Shown here one piece after another: positions 29,005 to 35,668 of a DNA stretch of 35,668 nucleotides (the stretch's first letter is position 1; the number at the start of each line of letters is the position of its first letter). The notes beneath the pieces were generated by a model. It did no database searches. It saw nothing but the letters and a program-made list of their open reading frames with translations, and was not told the DNA's origin. Location: positions 1 through 35,668 of the forward strand of contig DHFM01000033.1 in the NCBI GenBank assembly GCA_002400405.1, written 5' to 3'. The position numbers were made by a program, and so were the translations under genes. The stretch is from Candidatus Moranbacteria bacterium UBA4824. GTDB taxonomy: Bacteria; Patescibacteriota; Minisyncoccia; Moranbacterales; UBA2206.

Positions 29005-29303
29005 CAATAAAAAAAGAACCTACTAGTATTGTTCTTATCTTTTAGATAAAAGATAAGAAAACTTTCTACTACAGATTCTAGTTTATTTACAGAGGTCCCA
29101 AACGACCAGCCCCGCGACAATATCGCCGGGACCCCTGCTGTTGAGGTTTCCACCAAGGCTCGCTCCCGTCGCGAGCCTGCCCTAGCCAACTTACAAAGTC
29201 TTAATCCTTGTGTTGACCATGGAGTTACCTCCTGGTTATCGGATTTTCGTTTTGCCTCGGTTCGCTGCGAACCAAAACCAAGGCGCTCCTAGTCAAATAA
29301 TAA
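29005..29303 (-). ncRNA. Candidate structured RNA, unknown class
   Basis: A GC-rich island of about 200 bases in very AT-rich surroundings, with no credible ORF. On the minus strand, hairpins in order are: GCCTTGGTTTTGGTTCGC / GCGAACCGAGGC (29254-29284); GGAG-GTAA-CTCC (29221-29232), a GNRA tetraloop; GGCTCGC-GACGGGA-GCGAGCC (29157-29177); GGT-GGAA-ACC (29145-29154), a second GNRA tetraloop; GGTCCC / GGGACC enclosing GCGA-TATTG-TCGC (29094-29133). It ends with CTTATCTTTT / AAAAGATAAG and then AGAAC / GTTCT plus a T run (29009-29057). A promoter-like TTGACA lies upstream. I could not match it to RNase P, tmRNA, SRP, 6S or a riboswitch known to me. The GGAGG-ATG at 29218-29231 would start only a 9-codon ORF (MVNTRIKTL). 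Confidence 0.6.
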
Positions 29304-29309
29304 ATATAT

Positions 29310-29335
29310 ATTATATGATTTATTTTTTTTGTCAA
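29310..29335 (-). promoter_or_regulatory. Candidate promoter of the structured RNA
   Basis: Minus strand TTGACA (29330-29335) and TATAAT (29310-29315), but only 14 bases apart; AT-rich alternatives for the -10 exist at 16-17 spacing. Confidence 0.5.
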
Positions 29336-29407
29336 GTATTCCTTCTTATGCTAAACTATATTTAATGCATTAATTCGCGATTCGCAACATTCGCATATAT
29401 TCGCCAG

Positions 29408-29444
29408 CCTCGCGTCGACGAGCAATCGTCTTTGCGAGTCGAGG
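29408..29444. repeat. GC-rich palindromic repeat
   Basis: CCTCGCGTCGACGA with its imperfect complement TCGTCTTTGCGAGTCGAGG, followed by GGGCGGATTAGC, a word shared with the palindrome at 18676-18697. Confidence 0.7.
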
Positions 29445-29519
29445 TGGGCGGATTAGCATCATTATTAATTCACCTGCAAAACCCATGGGGCAACCTGGGC
29501 TATGAGGAGAACAAATCAT

Positions 29520-29564
29520 ATGAAAATAATTATACTATTTTTTAAAGTCTGGACTAGTAATTAA
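29520..29564 (+). CDS. Possible 14-aa leader peptide
   Basis: ATG preceded by GAGGAG at a 10-base distance; product MKIIILFFKVWTSN. The stop codon lies inside the loop of a terminator (29551-29586). A CCCA-TGGG hairpin (29482-29499) sits upstream. The arrangement resembles an attenuator leader before dnaE, but no amino-acid run points to a specific signal apart from three Ile. Confidence 0.3.
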   Translation: MKIIILFFKVWTSN

Positions 29565-29586
29565 ATTTAACTAGTCTTTTATTTTG
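29551..29586 (+). terminator. Terminator upstream of dnaE
   Basis: Stem GACTAGT / ACTAGTC with an 11-base loop, then TTTTATTTT. From here to 29706 the sequence is A/T-rich with no other visible feature; dnaE has no clear Shine-Dalgarno. Confidence 0.75.
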
Positions 29587-29706
29587 CTCAAATTTTATAA
29601 TTTTTAATTTTGTAATTTTTAAATAATGTTTTAATTTCTAATGTTTAAAAATTAAAAAATTTAGATTTATTTATAAAATTAAAAATTCAAAAATTAAAAA
29701 TTTTTT

Positions 29707-32700
29707 ATGCCAAAGTTCACCCACCTCCACGTCCACACTCACTACAGTCTATTAGACGGTCTCGCCAAAATCGATGACATTCTTGATCGTGCCAAGGAGC
29801 TTGGGATGGATTCTTTAGCAATTACCGATCACGGTGTACTTTATGGCGCCATTGAATTTTATATCAAAGCCAAAGAACGCGGAATAAAACCAATTATCGG
29901 TTGCGAAATGTATCTCACAGCGGGAGATTATTTGAGCAAGAACAATACCCAAGAAGACAAAACTCGCTATCATTTGATTTTGCTGGCAAAAAATGAAATT
30001 GGCTACAAGAATCTAATGAAACTAATTTCAGTGGCGCATTTGGAAGGTTTCTACTATAAACCCAGAATTAATAAAGAACTTTTGCGAAAATATTCCCAAG
30101 GGTTAATCGGGCTATCGGCTTGCGCTGAAGGAGAAGTTCCTTCGGCTGCTATTTCCGGCAATATCGAAAAAGCTGAAAAGCTAGCTTTGGAATATCAAGA
30201 AATTTTTGGTAAAGGTAATTTCTATTTAGAAATTCAACATCATCCTAAATTTGAAAAGCAAGGCATTGCTAACACAGCTCTCATTGCAATTTCAAAAAAA
30301 TTTGACATTCCGCTTGTCGCCACTAACGACATTCATTATGTTAAAAAAGAAGATAATTCCATTCAAGATATTCTGCTTTGTATTCAAACTAACCGCAAAG
30401 TCACGGAAACTAACCGGATGAATTTAATGGATTTTGAGTTGTATCTTAAGAGTCCTGAAGAAATGGCAGAACATTTCAAAGATAGTCCAGAGGCTCTCGC
30501 TAACACCCAAGAAATTGTGGATAAATGCAATTTGGAAATAAAATTGGGCGAAACTCAACTTCCTCATTTTGATGTACCCGAAGGATATGACGCTGAAACA
30601 TATCTTCTCAAAATGACCAAAGATGGTCTCAAAAAAAGATTTGGTGAAAATATAACCGAAGAACATCAAAAACGAATGGACTATGAATTGGATATCATTC
30701 AAAAAACTGGTTTTGCGTCTTACTTTCTTATCGTGCAAGATTTTGTTAATTGGGCTAAGGAGCAAGGCATCGTGGTGGGCCCAGGGCGTGGCAGTGCCGC
30801 CGGAAGTTTTGTGTCGTACCTCATCGGCATCACTAACATTGATCCAATAAAATATGATTTGCTGTTTGAAAGATTTCTAAATCCGGAGCGAATCTCGATG
30901 CCCGATGTTGACATGGACTTTGCTGACGACCGCCGTGATGAAGTTTTGGAATATGTTCGGCAAAAATATGGCAACGATCATGTGGCTCAGATTATTACTT
31001 TTGGAACTATGGCTGCACGCGCAGCTATTCGCGACGCCGGACGCGCACTGGGACTTCCCTATGATTTTTGCGACAAAACTGCCAAAATGATTCCGATGTT
31101 TTCTACGATTTCAGATGCGTTGGAGCAAGTCAAAGAATTTAGCGATCTGCACAAAAATGATGAGGGTGGAAAAAAATTAATTGACAGTGCTTCGCGCCTT
31201 GAAGGCGTAGTGCGTCATGCTTCGATGCATGCTTGCGGAGTAGTTATCACCAAAGAACCTGTGACGGAATATTCCCCTTTACAAAAAATAACCGGCAAAG
31301 GTGATGGCACCGTGACACAATATTCTTCTTCAACTAAATCCAGTTTTGTGGAAAAAATTGGTCTGCTCAAGATGGACTTTTTGGGACTAAAAAATCTCAC
31401 CATCATTCAAAATGCTTTGAAGATTGTGAAAAAAACTTATGGTCAAGAAATTAATATTGACAATATTCCCCTTGATGACAAAGAAACTTTCAAACTTTTG
31501 CAAGAAGCTAGAACAACGGGAGTGTTTCAATTGGAAAGTTCCGGCATGAAAAGATATTTGAAACTTCTAAAACCCAATGTTTTGGAAGACATCATCGCGA
31601 TGGTAGCGCTGTACCGCCCCGGTCCAATGGACTGGATTCCCGATTTTATTTCCAGAAAACACGGCGAAAAAGAAATCAAATATTTGCATCCGAATTTGAA
31701 ACCAATTTTGGAAAAAACTTATGGCGTAGCGGTCTATCAAGAACAGGTTATGCAGATTGCTCAAGCTTTGGCCGGTTTCACACTTGGCGAAGCGGATGTA
31801 CTACGAAAAGCCATGGGCAAAAAAATCTTCGCCCTCATCCAAGAACAAAAACATAAATTCATTGAAGGTTGCATGAAGCAAGGTATTGCCGGATCTGTGG
31901 GTGAAAAAGTTTTTGCCTACATTGAACCTTTCGCGGGTTATGGTTTTAACAGAAGTCATGCTGCTTGTTATGCTCTTGTTGGCTATCAAACAGCCTATCT
32001 CAAGGCGCATTTTCCAGCCGAATTTATGGCTGCACTGCTCACCTCCGATCAAGATAATATTGATCGTGTGGCGATTGAAATTGCTGAATGTCGAGAAATG
32101 GGTATTGAAGTTTTGCCACCCAATGTCAATGAAAGTTTTGAACAATTTGCAGTGATTACAGATGAAAAAAATAATACCGAGAAAATTCGTTTTGGACTAA
32201 ATGCCGTCAAAAATGTCGGCCACACCATTGCGCATGAAATTGTAGAAGAAAGAAAAAGAAACGGAAAATTTTTGAGTCTTAATGATTTCGTGGAAAGAGT
32301 GCGCCACAAAGATCTCAATAAGAAATCTATCGAAGCCCTTTCCAAAGTTGGCGCACTGGAAGAATTTTCCGAAAGAAACTCCATCATCGCTTCCATTGAA
32401 AATATCTTGGCTCATTCAAAGAATATTGAAAAATTGAAAAACTCAAATCAAACAAGTCTCTTTGGAGACGCTGATATTAAATTACCACCGATAAAATTAG
32501 AGGCCTCTATAGAAGCCTCTAAAAAAGAACGCCTACTCTGGGAAAAGGAACTTCTTGGACTCTATATTAGTGATCATCCCGTCAAAGATTATCAAGAATA
32601 TTTTGAAAAAATGGCCTTGCCAATTCGAAACATTGGACCAGAATCAGTCGGGCAAATGGTGTCTGTGGGCGGGATAATTTCCAAAATAAAAAAGATTTTT

Positions 32701-33234
32701 CTCAAAAATCAAAAAACTATGATGTTTGTGACACTGGAAGATATGAATTCTACAATGGAAATTCTGGTTTTCCCAAAAGTTTTAGAAGCGACCGGATCAA
32801 TCTGGCAAGAAGAAAAAATAATTCTCGCCACTGGAAAAATTTCCGATAAAGATGGCAGTTTCAAACTGCTTTGCGACACAGTGAAAGTCGTCAACGAAAA
32901 TGAATTGGAAAATTTCAAAAGAGTTCTCAATACTCAAAAAGCGAATGGTGGCGACTTTAGTGCCACCATTCGTCCTGATCCGCCTACTGGCGGAGAAGGA
33001 CCCCTAAATAATATCGCCAATTCAAAACTTGTGATCACCCTCCCGCCAAACTTCGACAAAACTATTCTCAAAAATCTTTCCGCTTTCTTTGATCGTTGCG
33101 AGCTTGGTGCCATGAAAGTATATCTTTCTATCGGCGGATCCAAACTCGAAACACCCTACTGCATTCAAAACACCGAGGAACTCGAAAAAGCCTTGAAAAT
33201 AATTGTGCCAGAGGGAAGAGTGGATATTTGGTAA
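29707..33234 (+). CDS. dnaE: DNA polymerase III subunit alpha
   Basis: 1175 aa replicative polymerase of the DnaE class. The PHP domain has THLHVHTHYSLLDG (H6, H8, H10, H12), ITDHGVLYG and later metal residues, suggesting a possibly active PHP site. Polymerase motifs: GPGRGSAAGS (about 358-367) and PDVDMDFADDRR with D400, D402, D404; then GYGFNRSHAACYALVGYQTAYLK. A helix-hairpin-helix and an OB fold (VSVGGIISKIKK..., about 975-1060) follow. Two palindromes are translated: LEASIEAS (32497-32522) and GGDFSATIRPDPPTGGEGP (32943-32995), placed in linkers flanking the OB fold. The C-terminus after the OB fold is complete. No proofreading domain, as expected for DnaE. Confidence 0.97.
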   Translation: MPKFTHLHVHTHYSLLDGLAKIDDILDRAKELGMDSLAITDHGVLYGAIEFYIKAKERGIKPIIGCEMYLTAGDYLSKNNTQEDKTRYHLILLAKNEIGYKNLMKLISVAHLEGFYYKPRINKELLRKYSQGLIGLSACAEGEVPSAAISGNIEKAEKLALEYQEIFGKGNFYLEIQHHPKFEKQGIANTALIAISKKFDIPLVATNDIHYVKKEDNSIQDILLCIQTNRKVTETNRMNLMDFELYLKSPEEMAEHFKDSPEALANTQEIVDKCNLEIKLGETQLPHFDVPEGYDAETYLLKMTKDGLKKRFGENITEEHQKRMDYELDIIQKTGFASYFLIVQDFVNWAKEQGIVVGPGRGSAAGSFVSYLIGITNIDPIKYDLLFERFLNPERISMPDVDMDFADDRRDEVLEYVRQKYGNDHVAQIITFGTMAARAAIRDAGRALGLPYDFCDKTAKMIPMFSTISDALEQVKEFSDLHKNDEGGKKLIDSASRLEGVVRHASMHACGVVITKEPVTEYSPLQKITGKGDGTVTQYSSSTKSSFVEKIGLLKMDFLGLKNLTIIQNALKIVKKTYGQEINIDNIPLDDKETFKLLQEARTTGVFQLESSGMKRYLKLLKPNVLEDIIAMVALYRPGPMDWIPDFISRKHGEKEIKYLHPNLKPILEKTYGVAVYQEQVMQIAQALAGFTLGEADVLRKAMGKKIFALIQEQKHKFIEGCMKQGIAGSVGEKVFAYIEPFAGYGFNRSHAACYALVGYQTAYLKAHFPAEFMAALLTSDQDNIDRVAIEIAECREMGIEVLPPNVNESFEQFAVITDEKNNTEKIRFGLNAVKNVGHTIAHEIVEERKRNGKFLSLNDFVERVRHKDLNKKSIEALSKVGALEEFSERNSIIASIENILAHSKNIEKLKNSNQTSLFGDADIKLPPIKLEASIEASKKERLLWEKELLGLYISDHPVKDYQEYFEKMALPIRNIGPESVGQMVSVGGIISKIKKIFLKNQKTMMFVTLEDMNSTMEILVFPKVLEATGSIWQEEKIILATGKISDKDGSFKLLCDTVKVVNENELENFKRVLNTQKANGGDFSATIRPDPPTGGEGPLNNIANSKLVITLPPNFDKTILKNLSAFFDRCELGAMKVYLSIGGSKLETPYCIQNTEELEKALKIIVPEGRVDIW
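32497..32522. repeat. Palindrome inside dnaE, linker before the OB fold
   Basis: TTAGAGGCCTCTA and its near-perfect complement TAGAAGCCTCTAA. Translated as KLEASIEASK. Confidence 0.85.
32943..32995. repeat. Double palindrome inside dnaE, linker after the OB fold
   Basis: GAATGGTGGC-GACTTTAGT-GCCACCATTC (32943-32971), perfect 10-bp arms, then CCGCC-TACT-GGCGG (about 32981-32994). Translated as NGGDFSATIRPDPPTGGEG. Confidence 0.92.
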
Positions 33235-33248
33235 ACTTTATTTTTAGA

Positions 33249-33293
33249 CAAAAAAATAGCGATGATTCAAAAATTTGATTCATCGCTATTTAC
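33249..33293. terminator. Bidirectional terminator between dnaE and the convergent regulator
   Basis: Stem AAATAGCGATGATTCAAA / TTTGATTCATCGCTATTT; T7 follows on the minus strand, so it mainly serves the regulator at 33313-33975. Confidence 0.9.
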
Positions 33294-33312
33294 TATAATT
33301 TCTTCTCTCTGT

Positions 33313-33975
33313 TTATTCAGAGAAAGATAAGTCAAATTCTATAAGCATCTCCTCAATTTCATGAAGTGTTTTTATGCCAAGCCCCCCTATCTCGATCATT
33401 TCTTTTCTTTTTTTATTAACAAGCTGACCAAGAGTCTTGATCCTTACAGACCGCAAACAATTCCTCGCCCTCACTGAGAAATCTAACTCCTCTATTTCGA
33501 ACAATAAGATTTTTTTGATGTCCGTTTTTTCTTTATAGCGCACTTGTATCTCATTCAACTCTTCCTTGGTTTTATCCAACTCCGCATTAGCCTCATCTAA
33601 TTTTTTTCTTAAAAATTTAATCTCTTCTTCTAATCCCTCCCTGCTCAACCTCTTAAACGGTCGGCTTCTTTTTGGATGCCTGAGCATCCACAAGCCTCGC
33701 ACTCTCAATTGATAAATACGAGCTTTGCTGACACCGTGTTCGCTGGCAATTTCAGAGCCATTTTTAGCATCCCCCGATAAACCATAAGCTTGAATGATAA
33801 TATCCCCAAGAGGGTGTTTGCTTTTTACTTCATTAAGTGATAACACCTTTTCGAAGATATTATTCGCATCTTCTTCCCGTATCGGTAATAATTCCGAATC
33901 AGAATAACCCATAACTTCCTTTGCAAGTTTCTCATAATTAGCCGGAATAAATGTATCAAAATATATTCTGTGCAT
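33313..33975 (-). CDS. Sigma-region-4-like HTH fused to an RNA polymerase alpha C-terminal domain
   Basis: 220 aa with an AAGGAGAGAA ribosome-binding site. Residues about 55-108 (LGDIIIQAYGLSGDAKNGSE, then IASEHGVSKARIYQLRVRGL, then WMLRHPKRSRPFKRL) resemble sigma70 region 4, including the terminal LRHP-R-R pattern. Residues about 112-150 are a charged coiled coil. Residues about 160-218 match the RNAP alpha-CTD: SVRARNCLRSVRIKTLGQLV and GLGIKTLHEIEEML. By alignment with E. coli alpha, R169, N172, C173, G200 and K202 correspond to the UP-element contacts R265, N268, C269, G296 and K298; S299 is Thr. It therefore joins a promoter -35 reader and an UP-element reader in one chain without the rest of sigma or alpha. 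A global transcription modulator is inferred. Confidence 0.85.
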   Translation of the reverse strand: MHRIYFDTFIPANYEKLAKEVMGYSDSELLPIREEDANNIFEKVLSLNEVKSKHPLGDIIIQAYGLSGDAKNGSEIASEHGVSKARIYQLRVRGLWMLRHPKRSRPFKRLSREGLEEEIKFLRKKLDEANAELDKTKEELNEIQVRYKEKTDIKKILLFEIEELDFSVRARNCLRSVRIKTLGQLVNKKRKEMIEIGGLGIKTLHEIEEMLIEFDLSFSE

Positions 33976-34254
33976 AAAATTCTCTCCTTTTCAATTTTTC
34001 AGATTATTTTTTTATTCACCATTTTATTCAACAAAAGCTTGAAAACTAAAGAATTCCTAGCGAAAAATCCAACGCTACTTAAACTAAAATCTACATTAAT
34101 GTTTTCTTTGAAAACACACAAACCTCCCATATTTATTGTTTTTAAGATACTTCAAACTATCAGCCTTTCTGATAATCTAGGTATTCTAGTATATTTTTAG
34201 ACTTTTGTAAAGTATTGTAACCCCGAGTTCAAGAAATAATTGCAACGCTTCATT
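33976..34254. other. Intergenic region upstream of the fusion regulator
   Basis: About 280 AT-rich bases. Apart from the ribosome-binding site of the regulator I see no gene or clear repeat; a promoter for the regulator must lie here but cannot be picked out. Confidence 0.4.
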
Positions 34255-34291
34255 AAAAAGCCGGACTAGCGATTATTTTCGCGTCCGGCTA
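34255..34291 (-). terminator. Terminator after the small ORF
   Basis: Minus strand AGCCGGAC...GTCCGGCT followed by TTTT. Eight-bp GC-rich stem with an inner GCGA/TCGC pair. Confidence 0.85.
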
Positions 34292-34315
34292 AGTATTAAA
34301 TAAAAGAAAATATTT

Positions 34316-34487
34316 TTATTTTTTATCTTTTTCTAATTCCCTCCTCTCTAAATAATCAATATACTTCCTTAGAATGGCCAGATCTAGCCCATTTTCGATT
34401 GCCACTTTCATAAAAGTGGTTGAACGCATTTTTCCTAAGACTATGCACACACCATTCTTCTGAGCCCTCTTTATATTCTTCAGACAT
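34316..34487 (-). CDS. Small gene with conflicting frames
   Basis: ATG at 34487 has a strong AAGGAGGATAAAAA ribosome-binding site but opens a poor frame of 43 codons (MSEEYKEGSEEW..., stop 34356-34358). The +1 frame is open over the same stretch and reads like a real protein: LKNIKRAQKNGVCIVLGK, then MRSTTFMKVAIENGLDLAIL, then RKYIDYLERRELEKDKK, stop at 34316-34318, with its only ATG at 34429. Either a single-base frameshift near the start, next to an A6 run, has broken a gene of about 57 codons, or translation begins at an internal start. The terminator 25 bases after the second stop supports a transcribed unit. No family recognised. Confidence 0.5.
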
Positions 34488-34554
34488 TTTTTATCCTCCT
34501 TATTTTTAGATTTTTGAGTTTTTCAAATACTTTTTATACAAAAAAATTTCAATT

Positions 34555-34857
34555 TTATTTCTTCCTCCCCGCCCCCACTTTTTCTTCCAATTTTTCCACC
34601 CGAAATTTCAAATCATTATGAACAAAAATATCTACCTTTTTGTTTAAGTTGGCTTTAATATCTTTTATATCAGCTTTTAATTCATCTTTTACTGATATTA
34701 TTTCTTTCTTTAGCCCGTCTATTTTAGTGTCTATTTTATTATTTATGTTTTCTTCCATACTCAAAAGATTGCCCTGTATTATAGTAGCTAATTTATCCAA
34801 AGTTATTTTACTTTTTACTTTTTTTTCTTTCATATTTTTTACTAGTTTTATCATCAA
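34555..34857 (-). CDS. Small coiled-coil protein
   Basis: 100 aa. From about residue 22 to the end it is a heptad-like series (LDKLATIIQGNLLSMEENINNKIDTKIDGLKKEIISVKDELK...FRVEKLEEKVG) with high Lys/Glu/Ile content and no membrane segment. Proteins of this size and make-up are frequent in Patescibacteria; they have no known role. The start may be Met9 (MKEKKVKSK) rather than Met1. Confidence 0.65.
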   Translation of the reverse strand: MMIKLVKNMKEKKVKSKITLDKLATIIQGNLLSMEENINNKIDTKIDGLKKEIISVKDELKADIKDIKANLNKKVDIFVHNDLKFRVEKLEEKVGAGRKK

Positions 34858-34923
34858 TTAATTTTTCTTTAATAACAAAATTATACTACGCTTTGCTAAG
34901 CTGGTCAAAACACTGCTTATTTC

Positions 34924-35475
34924 CTACATCTTTCTAATTTCCTTCCTTATCTTCTTATGCTCCGGCACCATTTTCGCCACGAGCGCCCAAAAATCCTTGG
35001 AGTGATTGAACTCACCAAGGTGACATAGTTCGTGGATAATTATATAGTCGCAAAGTTTTTCTGAGAGATAGATTATCCGGTAGCTAAAGTTTAGATTGCC
35101 CGCTTTGGAACAACTCCCCCAGCGGGTTTTTTGGTTGCGAATAGAAACTCGATTATATGAAAAACCATAGAACTCATTGAAATATTGCAACTTTTTTTCG
35201 GCAATCTCTCGCGCCAGCTTTTTATATTTCAAATAATCTTTTCTAGTCGCTAGTGGCAAACTCGATTCCTTGCTTTGAAAATGCTTTATCTTTCCCAAAA
35301 TCCAATCCGCCTTTTCTTTCACGAACTTCATCGCCGTTTCCTCACTCAGTCGCCACGGCACACTCACCACCAAAGTCGCATCATTTCTGATCGTAAGTCG
35401 CATGCACCTCGAGCGCCGGCTTTTTCGGAAAGTATACAGCACTTTTTCTTGATTTAATATTATTTCCTTTTGCAT
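34924..35475 (-). CDS. YgjP-like metallopeptidase (M48-related, DUF45)
   Basis: 183 aa. The N-terminal half has RKSRRSRCMRLTIRNDATLVVSVPWRLSEETAMKFVKEKADWI. The metal site is HELCH (148-152) with H158 in FNHSKDFW, preceded by the family motif KTRWGSCSKAGNLNFSYR. Zinc-dependent hydrolase activity is inferred; no substrate is known for the family in bacteria. It lies downstream of a copy of the 52-bp hairpin repeat. Confidence 0.92.
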   Translation of the reverse strand: MQKEIILNQEKVLYTFRKSRRSRCMRLTIRNDATLVVSVPWRLSEETAMKFVKEKADWILGKIKHFQSKESSLPLATRKDYLKYKKLAREIAEKKLQYFNEFYGFSYNRVSIRNQKTRWGSCSKAGNLNFSYRIIYLSEKLCDYIIIHELCHLGEFNHSKDFWALVAKMVPEHKKIRKEIRKM

Positions 35476-35536
35476 TTTTTAAGTATAGCAAAAAATTTAC
35501 TTTTCTTATAATTTTATCTCAGTTTAAACCACTTCA

Positions 35537-35588
35537 CCAAAGTTGAGCTTTTCGAAAAGTTTAGGCTCCACCCTAAAGCTCAACTTTT
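35537..35588. repeat. 52-bp hairpin repeat, copy 2
   Basis: Differs from 10030-10081 by only one or two bases (TTTTTGAAA versus TTTTCGAAA). The bases beyond it to the window end hold no gene. Confidence 0.9.
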
Positions 35589-35668
35589 CCGCAACCCTTT
35601 TTGAATTTAGTATTTTGCATTTTTTACCACCCCATAGAATAAAGAATTTAAGAGAAAAATAGTTTTGT

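Noticed and set aside
28995..29189. 64-codon minus-strand frame with a TTG start
   Set aside because: It runs through strong hairpins and the terminator, has no ribosome-binding site and an unnatural composition; structured RNA explains the region better.
29005..29303. RNase P RNA, tmRNA, SRP RNA or 6S RNA
   Set aside because: The conserved core words (for example GAGGAAAGTCC of RNase P, the tmRNA tRNA-like ends, the SRP GGAAGCAGC region) are absent.
1..35668. UGA recoded to Gly, as in Gracilibacteria
   Set aside because: TGA ends several well-defined genes here (GIY-YIG, tgt, the 48-aa gene) at expected positions, and complete enzymes contain no internal TGA.

Overview
AT-rich bacterial DNA with short intergenic gaps. 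No rRNA, tRNA, CRISPR array or transposase is visible. The gene set and style fit a Patescibacteria/CPR genome, probably of the parcubacterial side: alpha2-type GlyRS, an archaeal/eukaryote-like long IleRS, DUF11 and Ig-like surface proteins with one membrane anchor, a stand-alone GIY-YIG protein, an RNAP-alpha-CTD regulator, and many small palindromes. This placement is inference from gene style; no marker phylogeny could be run. TGA, TAA and TAG are all used as ordinary stops.

Layout. 1-2040: the 5' part of a secreted protein gene, an AAA ATPase (DUF4143) cassette, and an orphan copy of the secreted protein's signal-peptide region. 2.4-8 kb: glyS, a geranylgeranyl-reductase-like flavoprotein, a U32 protein, a GIY-YIG protein and tgt, followed by a 141-bp palindrome. 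8-18.6 kb: cell-surface and DNA-repair block (DUF11 protein, recO, a receiver plus a pseudo-receiver, a 1741-aa Ig-like surface protein, a CAP protein). 18.7-22.9 kb: a T-box-controlled operon (nucleoside deoxyribosyltransferase-like gene, ileS, two tiny membrane proteins, terminator). 22.9-28.3 kb: Nudix, glycosyltransferase, argS, a Fic/HTH cassette and rnhB. 28.4-33.2 kb: a small membrane protein, a candidate structured RNA, a tiny ORF with a terminator, and dnaE. 33.3-35.5 kb: a sigma4-like/alpha-CTD fusion regulator, small ORFs and a YgjP-like metalloprotease.

Two themes stand out. First, two accessory genes (the ATPase at 543-1841 and the Fic gene at 26551-27474) each sit in a self-contained one-gene cassette. 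Each has its own promoter overlapped by a palindromic operator, and each is bracketed by 63-93 bp direct repeats that duplicate the end of the neighbouring host gene. This resembles attL/attR made by an element that rebuilds its target gene, but neither cassette carries a recombinase. Second, short palindromic repeats have entered coding sequence in frame in ileS, argS, dnaE, tgt, rnhB and the U32 gene. One even sits in the antiterminator loop of the T-box, and the stop codons of tgt and of the GIY-YIG gene lie inside such repeats.

Other items to pursue are the sigma4/alpha-CTD fusion and an approximately 290-nt GC-rich structured RNA candidate with GNRA-type hairpins at 29005-29303 on the minus strand.
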